DNA of 64,000 nt from Ligula intestinalis (Eukaryota > Platyhelminthes > Cestoda > Diphyllobothriidea > Diphyllobothriidae). Location of the stretch: assembly GCA_036362985.1 (NCBI GenBank), contig JAYGXS010000001.1:17664520-17728519 (forward strand). The letters are read 5' to 3'. Shown here piece by piece: positions 1 through 8,797 of this stretch. The first letter of the stretch is position 1. Each line of letters starts with the position of its first letter. A program made the position numbers and the translations under genes. The notes beneath the pieces were generated by a model, which saw only the letters and a program-made list of their open reading frames with translations, made no database searches and had not been told where the DNA came from.

Positions 1-114
1 GTTATTCTTTAACACGCAAGCATTATCTTTAACGTATATTTTCTATTGCCATAACCTAACATCCACGGGCACAATAAACTGAATCTTCGTTCTCACTCGC
101 TAGTCCGCCATTGT

Positions 115-560
115 CGTTTCATTCTAATAAATAAATAAATTGTATAGTTAAGGCCCAAGGGGTCCTTTCATTACAAACTTAGTGCTATCGTGAAAATAAA
201 ATAAAAATAAAAATTGTTTATTACAGCTACGCGTAAGCAGCTTATGACAACAGGAAATATTAGTATGTTACGCGTGGTAAGATGGTAAGTTAGATCTGAT
301 TAACAACGAACTCTCTATTAAAATAATTTTCTTCGCAGTAAAAAACTCCTACATAGGTGGATGAGTTCAGCGAACCACCGATTTCCAAAAAAATGTAGGA
401 TAAAAAACTGCGTTCATAGGTAGCATAGTATGATATGATGCAGTTAGATGGGATCCGGCTGGTGGGGTTTCGGGACGCTAATTGTCATGGGAAAAATAAT
501 ATAGTGGTTAGTTTACCTGGTTTTTCCTCCTGAAAAGTGGCGGCTCGCCGAATTCTCTCC
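115..560 (-). mobile_element. CR1-like LINE, 3' end (untranslated tail), 5'-truncated
   Basis: Read on the minus strand this matches the 3' untranslated region of the CR1 copy at 60.3-60.76 kb and its inverted partner at 61.25-61.66 kb. Shared blocks include 'gggcccttgggccttaa'-like sequence, 'gtttgtaatgacag', 'tgaactcatccac' and 'cccatgac'. It ends in an (ATTT)n tail, seen here as aataaataaataaat near 127. No coding sequence survives. It is clearly more diverged than the 60-61 kb pair, so it is probably an older insertion or a sister subfamily. Confidence 0.8.
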
Positions 561-860
561 ACACCTTCCATTGGGGGATTTTCACTCACATTTATTCGTT
601 AAACTTTCATTTTGAAGTTCATGGAAATTATCATCAACCTCATCGTAAGCTAACGAATAAATCCTTGGCGGAATAAAAATATTTTCCTTATTCATATAAA
701 ACAACTTCTAGATTGTACTTTACATATGGTTGTTCACACAGGGCGTTAGGGTGTATATGGAAGTTAGTTTTACCAAGTAACTCAATTCTAACGCTAGATG
801 GAAGTTGCCCTTTGGGTGCTGAAAAATAAAACTTCATTTTTGGATGAACATCGCCGGCAT
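561..860. other. No recognisable gene
   Basis: A 73-codon minus-strand frame (909-688) crosses this stretch and enters the adjoining SINE. I recognise no domain in it and see no splice context, so I do not call it a gene. Confidence 0.5.
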
Positions 861-864
861 AGTT

Positions 865-1010
865 GAAGGAGTCTGGAATGGCCGTTTCTCGTTCATTAGT
901 CATCATCATTTAGTCATACCCAACCACAAGTTGTGCACAACCGGCGGTTCGAAGCCATGGCCTTATCGAGCATAGTCTGACGCCCAAACAATTATGCCAC
1001 GAGCCTCTGG
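865..1010 (-). repeat. tRNA-derived SINE, copy 1
   Basis: On the minus strand a tRNA-like head (TGGCATAATTG, an A-box-like block, then a B-box-like GGCTTCGAACC) is followed by the family body 'GTGGTTGGGTATGAC' and 'CGGCCATTCCAGACTCC'. The body is shared with the copies near 1.2, 1.4 and 35.1 kb. The copy is degenerate and its exact ends are approximate. Confidence 0.6.
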
Positions 1011-1139
1011 TCCTACCGGTTTAGGTCGGGAGATATTGACACGCGTTAATGAACGTTTATCGATCGTTAACGGAAATAACATGTCCCGCTCTGCCTTCGG
1101 TCTCAGTTCTTGGGCCCTGGCAGCAGTTGTAGTGGCTAA

Positions 1140-1262
1140 AAGTCTAGACTGATAGTATTTCCAGCAAAAATAATGAAGACTGGAATGGCCACTTCTAGCC
1201 TATGAGCCGTCGTCAGCCCGTAATACCCAACCGCTACTGCTGCTATTAGGGCCCAGAAATTA
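1140..1262 (-). repeat. tRNA-derived SINE body, copy 2
   Basis: Minus-strand body of the same SINE family: 'GGTTGGGTATTACGGGCTGA', then 'GGCTAGAAGTGGCCATTCC' and a TTTTTGCTGGAAATAC-type end. The same order occurs at 35.04-35.11 kb. The tRNA-like head is not recognisable beyond about 1262. Confidence 0.6.
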
Positions 1263-1334
1263 GACATAAGGCAGAGAGGGCAAGTGAGTTCCGTTGGTGG
1301 TCGGTGAGCAAATGTCTCCCGACCCAAACGGGCA

Positions 1335-1515
1335 AGACAACGAGCTCGTGGTTCAATGGTTAGAGCTTTAGACGCTGACCGGAAAGGTTGCGATTTCAGG
1401 CGTCCGATAGCGAACACTTGGTCTTAAGTATGACTGTTTGACGACGGCTAAAAAGCCAGAATTGGCCATTCCACCTTCTATTGTCTCTGTTGGAAATACT
1501 GTCTGCCATGAAGCC
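1335..1515 (+). repeat. tRNA-derived SINE, copy 3
   Basis: Plus-strand copy. The A box is TGGTTCAATGGTTAGAGC and a weak B box is GGTTGCGATTTC. The family body follows: gacgacggct, ggccattcca, and a tgttggaaatact end. It is arranged head-to-head with copy 2. The damaged B box argues against a functional tRNA gene. Confidence 0.65.
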
Positions 1516-2121
1516 TAGTTTGTTGTGCGATGTATTTTTGGTGTTTCACTCAGAAGATTCTAGTTGAAACTAACGTTTGTCTGATACGTATGAGCAGTGC
1601 TGCAGTTAATCCCTAAAGCATTAACTTTTCCCAGGATCACTCTATTAGGTCGATGCAAAAATCTATTCAGCGATCCCGAAAGACGAATGCCAACGGTTTA
1701 CTCTGTACTTCAACGTCGGTAGCAGTAAGTGCATCGAGTAATGCTAAGACAGGGATGCTAACAATCAGCCAACTAGCTTTTATGTGGCAAACGAACTTGG
1801 CCAGTTTTTCTCCCACATTAAGCACCACCTTCGCACACACGGTTATTTAGTTACTCTGACGGCCTCCTCTGTCGTCCTGGCTTATCTCATGTGCAGATAG
1901 TGTCCGCTGACCAGGTTTCAAACTAGCGAATTTTCAATGAAAGCCCGCATGCCTAGTGAAAGCCCACCTAGGCAAGTGCTAACTTAACCAAGTTTGCAGT
2001 AGGGTCATGTGAGAGGAGGTATTAATAATACAGAAGTCCAGTTTGGCGCGTATACGTGTACTTTCGACAAATTCTACCATAAGATCTCATCATTTTGCCG
2101 CCTTCACTCATAGCAATATTC
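1516..2121. other. No recognisable gene
   Basis: Only short unsupported frames are present, including a 65-codon one at 1653-1850 with no recognisable domain. Confidence 0.5.
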
Positions 2122-2606
2122 TAGTACCAAAGGTTCGACTGTTCCTAGGCCAAACCAAAGGATCTAGGCAAATAGGCCCCTAGAGCCTTTGGTACTAATG
2201 CGGCGTGATTGCGTATATGGGCGGCATTCCGTGCATTGACTGGGGTAGGTTAAAGCCATCATCGAAATCAGTGAGCAACCACACACACACAAGCCCCCCC
2301 CCTCACCTAATACGGCACCTGGATCAATGTCTTGCTTTGGCAAATTCTGCCGGCTTATGCCTAGGGTGATTAACCCGTGTTCAGACCAGACTTAATTCGA
2401 TCTAATAGGGGGAGGGGGATTAGGGGTGGGAGAAAGGGGCGACCACATGCATCAACTACACTGTGAGCAGGCTCGTAGCCTCCCCAGTCAACGCACGGAA
2501 ACCGCCCATATACACAATCACGCCACACCAGTACCAAAGGCTCTAGGGGCCTATTCGCCTAGATCATTAGGTCCGACCTAGAACCAGTAGAGCCTTTGTT
2601 ACTAGA
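2122..2606. mobile_element. Foldback/MITE-like element, copy 1
   Basis: The ends are inverted: ctagtaccaaagg at 2121-2133 against cctttgttactag at about 2593-2605. The inversion extends inward for about 120 bp through shared blocks such as 'gtgattgcgtatatgggcgg'. Each end also folds on itself, because agtaccaaagg and cctttggtact recur within about 70 bp with 'aataggcccctaga' between them. The core has a (CA)n tract and C- and G-rich tracts. No transposase is present, so it is probably non-autonomous. A second partial copy lies at 3042. Confidence 0.7.
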
Positions 2607-3041
2607 ACATTGTTTTTAGGGTTATGGTGATATTAGTTGCTTGAATAGTTTTCGAGGTCTATATACTTTCTTTCCAGTTATTTTTGTACTTGCCGCAAAA
2701 TTTTCACAAAGATTTTAGTTCAGTAAAACAATGATCAGTGGCCTTAATTTCCACCATATTGTGCAGTTACCACGCATTAGGCACTAATATCTTAACCATG
2801 AATTCCGTTAGAAATGTGGCCTGATGAACTTTTATCAGTGGGAATTCATAGTGGGGCCACCAGAGGGAAGCATTAGCAATAAAAAAGCTACTTGTGGATT
2901 TTCAGTAGGCTGTTTTACCGTCTACGTAAACAATCTGTTGATTAGATTAGCCAGTGTGAGATATTCTTGCAGTTTTTGGGTCCTTAGGCATTCGCGTTAG
3001 TGTTTGTCCTTGTTGCAGCCTTCTGCCCTAATATCAATGCT
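2607..3041. other. No recognisable gene
   Basis: AT-rich spacer between the two foldback-element copies. I see no supported feature in it. Confidence 0.5.
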
Positions 3042-3400
3042 CATGTACCAAAGGATATAGGCGAATAGGCCCCTGTAGCCTTTGGTACTAGTGCGTCGTG
3101 ATTGCATTTATGGGCGGTATTCCGTGCGTTGACTGAGGGAGGTGACAAGCCGTCATCGAAATCGATGGTCGAACACACACACAAGCCCCCCCCCACCTAA
3201 GAAAACCCTACGCACACGCATGCCTCCTATGTTTGCTCTCCCCCAAAAAATACGGTGCCTGGATCGATTTCTTGCTTTGGCAACTTTTGCCAGCCAATGC
3301 CTAGGGCGAAAAATCCGTGTTCAGACCACACTAAATGCGTTCTAATAGGGGTAGGGGTTAGGGTTTGACTACAGGTATCAAGTGCACTCTGAGCAGGCTT
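3042..3400. mobile_element. Foldback/MITE-like element, copy 2 (one clear end)
   Basis: The left end, gtaccaaaggatataggcga, then aataggcccct and cctttggtacta, matches copy 1. So do the following 'gtgattgcatttatgggcgg', 'gcgttgactg', the (CA)n tract and 'ttgctttggcaa'. The matching right inverted end is missing. Beyond about 3380 a different inverted repeat begins. Confidence 0.65.
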
Positions 3401-3548
3401 GGTTAAGCCGAATGTTTATAGTAGCCAGCCCCCTCCTAGTGTCGTGAGGGCTTTACTCTCTAGGCCGTTTGAAAAGGTAGTCAGACAGCAAGTAAGAAAC
3501 TAAATCTACACATGCGGTTTAACCGAACCTGCTCAGAGTGCACATGGT
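3382..3548. repeat. Inverted repeat, about 28-nt arms
   Basis: The arms are gtgcactctgagcaggctt (3381-3399, continuing to about 3410) and its near complement at about 3518-3546 (aacctgctcagagtgcac). I count about 25 of 28 paired positions over a loop of roughly 108 nt. It could be the degraded right end of the foldback element or a separate hairpin. Confidence 0.55.
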
Positions 3549-3905
3549 GCACGTAGTCGCTACGTAAAATTTTATTCAATAACGACTTGTTAACATTATA
3601 AGCACCAACGGCCGTTTAGAACCTAACTTAATCATGCGAAGAATAGATTCTTTGCTTCGAGCCTTAGGCGTATTTCACTCGATGAACCGGACTGACCAGA
3701 AAAAATGGCGAGCCTTATTCTTTCACATATCACTTTCTCAGTTTTGACGAAGCGATAGATGTTTTCGTCTGATTCAAATGTCACTTAAAGATATTGCTAA
3801 AGGCTATTCCACGCGTTTATGTCGAGGTTCCAGCTGCTGTATTTTATAAGTTGACTCCATAAATTGTTTTATTTCACTGGCACTGCTGGTCCCTTTTTGT
3901 ATCCG

Positions 3906-4098
3906 ATGGAGGGGGTGGGCAGTTCTTGTCCTATTTGTCTGTCCTCTTTTCTCCAACCTGTTAAAACGCCATGCGGTCATGTTTTTTGCTATCTGTGCAT
4001 CAAGGGCTCAGCATTTCACAAAAGGCGCTGTCCATTATGTAGAGGGATTATACACATGGACTTCTTCGAACATCCTACCGTCATTGGTAATGATCTAT
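3906..4098 (+). CDS. RNF146: RNF146/Iduna-like E3 ubiquitin ligase, exon 1 (RING finger)
   Basis: RNF146 is a RING E3 ligase that ubiquitinates poly-ADP-ribosylated proteins, acting with tankyrase. This exon encodes residues 1-64 with a complete C3HC4 RING: C8, C11, C23, H25, C28, C31, C42, C45. The string HVFCYLCIKG closely follows known RNF146 proteins. The start is ATG 3906, because the longer frame from 3864 opens with TTG and an in-frame TGA sits at 3852. The exon ends in phase 1 at a consensus donor, gtaagt (4099-4104), leaving one T. The next exon at 18637 begins GC, restoring a Cys codon and the frame. I infer three coding exons and 255 aa, shorter than the roughly 360 aa of vertebrate RNF146. 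Confidence 0.88.
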
Positions 4099-5209
4099 GT
4101 AAGTAGTGCAGTGAATTGTCTTTTATTAGAATTCTGTTTTTGTAATTTTCCCTTATTTTATGAGTTATTTTGTCGACCTATAACTGTTCCTGATAAATTG
4201 ATACCTACTCTAACGCAAACCGTGTTAAGGTATTAAAATCTTGCAGGGTAGACCTTTGATATATCAAACAACTTATCAATTGTTTTTATGTCACTCAGAG
4301 GTGTTCACACGACTTAAATGAAGCACACAGTCTCGTTACTTTTATTGCAGTTTTCCATACTAAGCAATCCAAGCGTGTGCAATTTATTGTACATCTCACA
4401 AGCCCAGACCCCTTAGATGATTTCTGCTAACACCGTGTGCAGTATTGTATTTGCCGGATGCATGTGCACATAAAGGATGCTTCTAAGAAGGAATTAGTTT
4501 GTGCTCTGCCGATCACAAGTATGCGTCTAGACTCAGTATTCAACTGATAATGTGCATGTCATGGGTCCCGTTAGTGACCTTTAAGTGCTCATTCGCCATT
4601 CACGCTTAGTTAGGGTTCATCTCAAAACACCATATTGTATAGTCTTGTTTCCCCTTTTTTGATGTAATGAAGACTGTCATAGACGCCCACGCATGCGTGG
4701 CCAGGCAACATCAGTAAAAGTTAAGCAAATGATTTAAAATAAACTGACCGATTATTCAATAACTATCACTGGATGATCCAACAGTCTTGATTGTGGGTTT
4801 CTCCATAACCAACTCAGTTTAAAAATACAACTTTGGCTTTTAGAATGCTTTCCTTCGCAGTGCTGTGGTGCTGCTCAGCCACGCGTGAAGATCAATAACC
4901 TCTCGGGGGCAAAAAGGTGTTACGCGAATGAAGCATTCTTTTGCGAGTTCGGCTGTCAATTATTAATAACGTTGTGTAATGACTTGCGGCCATTTGGAGC
5001 CGTGTATCTGCTATTTAACTACGGTTATTTGAGGCAGTTGATGCTTCAGTTGTGATAAACTTCGTTGGACAGGGTTGATTGTATTCAATTAGTTTACAAG
5101 TTTCATTTTACGTTGGGGCACCAAATACAATGTATAGTTTTAGGAATTTAGGTCGCATCGTGCCGGTTCCGAAGTGGGCGTTAATAAACTTATCAGATAT
5201 TCCCACTGC

Positions 5210-6010
5210 GATGCATCCTTAAATTCTGCCGTGACTGCCAGCAAACAATGACCGTCTGCTTTTTCGATTTCGCCGAAGCGTTCGATTCCGTCCACCACGA
5301 GTCCCTGCGACTGATAATTAAACTCAACGGTATTCCTGCAAAAATCATCCAATTGATCAGGGCCTACAAAATCCTGCCCTTTTTGTATTCCGTCTAGTGT
5401 CCGACAAAGTTACATTCTGCCGCCTACTCAGTTCGTCTACTATATTGACTGAATTCCCGAAAAGGCTGGACACTTTTTTTGACGGTGCAGAATCTTCAAC
5501 CGGATGTTAGTTGACTGATATCGGCTGTGATATTTTACAGTCTGTGATGTCAAAGGGGCATCCCTGACCAGCAGCAGGCACTTCTCTGAATTAATGCCTG
5601 TCCACTTAAAATAGGTAGTGGCAAATACGTCAGAGTGTGGCGATTGCCGAATGGAGGAAATCGAAACAAAATCGTATCCGGAATCGATTCTGTGCGCACG
5701 GCTTTCACCATTTTTATAAATGTGTCCACCAGCCAAACACGACGTCTCCATTATCACAAAGCTTCGCGTGTACAACGCATTCGCTTGGCCAGTCCGCATA
5801 TACAGTTATGAATGCTTAGTTGCGCGTGCGAAAGGTGAGTGAGAGCAAGAAATATTTTATTATCGCTGCCTAAGAACCATCCTTCAAGTTAATTAAAATG
5901 ACTTAGTCTCGGACGAGACTGTCCACACTCGCTGCAACAACATCACGGGGATATCTAAGGTGATCCTAAAAAGATGGCTGAGATTCTTTGGAAACGTTCA
6001 ATTTATCCTT
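5210..6010 (+). mobile_element. RTE-clade LINE fragment D, heavily decayed
   Basis: Plus-strand translation gives CFFDFAEAFDSVHHESLR at about 5250, an RT motif A block containing the catalytic Asp. Further on come remnants of the post-RT region: KIVSGIDSVRTAF near 5670, and TVHTRCNNITGISK plus RWLRFFGNVQ near 5925-6000. The same landmarks occur in order in RTE copy A. Internal deletions, frameshifts and stops make it a fossil. Confidence 0.7.
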
Positions 6011-6535
6011 TTAATCCATATCCACATGACAAGCTCACCTACTCCGGCAAACCACACCAGCTGAGCAGTCGCAGTCCCATCCCTCATCGTTACTGCCACC
6101 TCACACTTGAGTCGCTCCTCGGTCTGGTCGATCACTTGTGAATTAATCGCACTGAGATTGATGGGCCAATATTATGACATTCTATATACATCCGTAGTAC
6201 CCGTCTCACCTTCGTATTCTGTCTAGGGACATACATTAATCACATAAGCCTGTTCGTTCAAATACGCACTCGTTAAAATCATTAAAAAACTACAGTCGAA
6301 ACCTCCCTGGTCACGCCTCGCCCTATCTGTCCACACACCCCATGAGTCACATAACCTCGTCCACACTACGTCCCACCCTTCAAATCATTTCAATTTTCTT
6401 AAGCATCAAGCATGCAATCCATTTTTCAGTCCGCAATAGCGGGCAAAACATCGCATGCCAGAACATGCGCACCTTACCCCGGCGGGAAGCGTGCCTTTTT
6501 GTGTATCCTTGTGTAACTTGAGTGCGAGCAGGTCG

Positions 6536-6560
6536 TGTGTGTGTGTGTGTGTGTGTGTGA
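6536..6560. repeat. (GT)n microsatellite
   Basis: About 11 uninterrupted GT dinucleotides within intron 1 of RNF146. Confidence 0.9.
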
Positions 6561-6684
6561 TTGGGCCCAGTTACATTACGCATTTGTTGACAGTTCGGGA
6601 CAATGGACTCGTGCATGGAAGAGGTAAGTGACGGGGAGCGACATTGAAAAATATATCCCCACGCCCAATCAGCAGGTTCAGCAC

Positions 6685-8757
6685 TACAGTGGTCTTGTAC
6701 TTGTTACGGCTGCGATCATGACCGATCTAGCCGGCCTCAATTATGTCCCGAATGGCGCTTCTCCAAGCGCAACGATCCATGGCCGCAGACCTGGACAGTT
6801 TAACCCATTCTCTTCACCAGCGCCGGAGGCCAAATACCGAAGGTCCAAGAACCACTTACATGTCCTGACGGACTGAGTCGAGCCAAGTTTTGATTTGACC
6901 CCCTCTTAGGAAACGGTTTCAAGTCGGGAGCAGTAGCACGGAGCTCCTGAGGTTGACGGTGAGACCAAATACCGAAGGTCCGAGAACCACTTCCATGCCT
7001 TGACAGACTGAGTTGAGCCAGGTTTTGAGTTTATCCCCTCTTCGACGTTTCTCCTTAGGCAACGGCTTCATGTCGAGGGCACTAGCACTGAGCTCTTGAG
7101 GTTGGCGACGAAGAACGTGTCCAAACCACCTCAGCCGTCTTTCCTGAATGGCCTGGGATTTCCTTGTGATTTTGTCACAGCGAGTGCGGACTGTCTCATT
7201 GGAGACAAAGTCGGTGTACTTCATTCGAAGCATGCTTTGCAGACAGTAGTGGTCGAAGACTTCCAGTTTCTGTTCATCTTCCACGCGCACAGCCCAACAT
7301 TCGCATCCGTATAGGAGAACGGACCGCACTGATGCACGGTACAGGTGGATCTTTGTTGAGATAGAGATATCGCGTCGGTTCCATAAGCACTTCCGAAGGC
7401 TCGTCGCGCTGCATCAATTCGGGAGACAATATCATCCTTACGCTGTCCATTCAGCAGCAATCTCGCTCCGAGGTATTTGAAACTGTCGACTTCTTCTAGT
7501 TGACAGCCACTAATCTCTTCGGTAGGGATGCAGCATGAAAACACTTTGGTCTTCCCAGCGTTTATGAACAAGTCGACCGTTTTCGCGACATCGTTCACCC
7601 GTGACACCATAGACTGGAGATCGCCAAAGCTTGACGCTAGTAAAGCGATATCATCGGCATAGTCAAGGTCAGTCAACCGGTGCCCGGGTGCAAGCTCAAT
7701 ACCGTCACCTTCTTGTAGGGCCTTCCTGAGAACCCAGTCAATGGCGTAGTTGAAGAGGATGGGCGACAGGACATAGCCTTGCCGAACGCCTGACCGAATA
7801 GCGACGGGTTCTGAGAGGTTTTTGTGGACTAAAACCCGCGCAGTGTTGGAGTGGTAGTATGCCTTAATCATGGCGATTACTTTTGGTGGTACACCATCAA
7901 ATGCCATTATCCGCCATAGGGAGTCACAAAGGACGGAGTCGAACGCAGCGGCGAAGTCAACAAAGCAAATGGCCGTTGGTTGCTTGTAGCTTTGGCGGAA
8001 TTCAAGGATCCGTCTCAGAGTAAATATCTGATCCATACATCCACGCCCAGCACGAAATCCGGCCTGGTTGGGTCGCGTCCTGCAGTCGCGCACAGACTGG
8101 AACCGCCTGAGGAGAACGATAGCGAAAATCTTCGCAGCAATGTCTTATCTCCATTCTTTTGGACAGGCACAAGGATGCCTGAGCCCCAGTTATCAGAAAC
8201 GGTCTCGTCTCTCCGTGCTTGTCCAATCACCTCATGAAGCCAATGCGCCAGAGTGTCGGCACAAGACTTGTAGATTTCAGCGGGGGATGCCATCCTCTCC
8301 AGGTGCCTTATTGTTGCGCAGCCTTTTTATGGCATCGGCGATTTCTGCTTCAGAAGGCGGGTCGCATGACACCGGATAAGTGGAAGATGGAGGAGGCTCT
8401 ACCGTAGATGGGAGCAGGGGGTCTGTGGGCTCTGTATCGAAGTTGAGGAGGTGCTCGAAATGCTCACGCCAGCGTTTGATCTTGGTTGCGTTGTCAGCAA
8501 TAAAGCTGTCATTCACATCACGAACTAAGTCACTCAGTGGCGACAGTCTACCCCTAGCCTGGCGAATAAGTTGGTAGAGCTTTCGAGTATCACCAACGTT
8601 TGACGCCTGCTCCATGGAGGTTGCAATTTCAGCCCAGTATTTCTTTCGATCCTCTCTGGCCGATTTTGCCGTCATCTTTCTTAAATGGCGAAAGGAATCG
8701 TCATTTAGGCCCCTAGCTCAGGCTGTCTCCGCAGATAACTGTAGGGTGCGTCCGCTA
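6685..8757 (-). mobile_element. RTE-clade LINE copy A, 3' half (RT and C-terminal region)
   Basis: The main minus-strand frame (8093-7221) carries RT blocks: FRAGRGCMDQIFTLRRI, CFVDFAAAFDSV (motif A), SGVRQGYVLSPILFNYAIDW (motif B) and LDYADDIALL (motif C). The upstream frame (8675-8277) carries the thumb-proximal NNKAPGEDGIPR and KYWAEIA blocks. The downstream frame (7329-6919) holds the conserved post-RT tail, RWFGHVLRR and LKTWLNSV. Frame changes between these pieces show at least two disabling indels, plus a stop near 8720. The 5' half continues at 12312; a different LINE separates them. A roughly 135-bp tandem duplication lies in the tail (6829-7090). Confidence 0.88.
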
Positions 8758-8770
8758 ATCCAATCACTGT
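8758..8770. repeat. Target-site duplication, left copy
   Basis: The 13-nt sequence atccaatcactgt recurs exactly at 12299-12311 and brackets the inserted 2A/PHD LINE. Joining across it restores the RTE reading frame at YSDW. Confidence 0.92.
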
Positions 8771-8797
8771 GTGTGTGTGTCGTAGCCCATAGTTGGA

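Noticed and set aside
3864..3905. Upstream extension of the RNF146 exon 1 frame
   Set aside because: It begins with TTG and an in-frame TGA lies just upstream; ATG 3906 starts right before the RING as in relatives.
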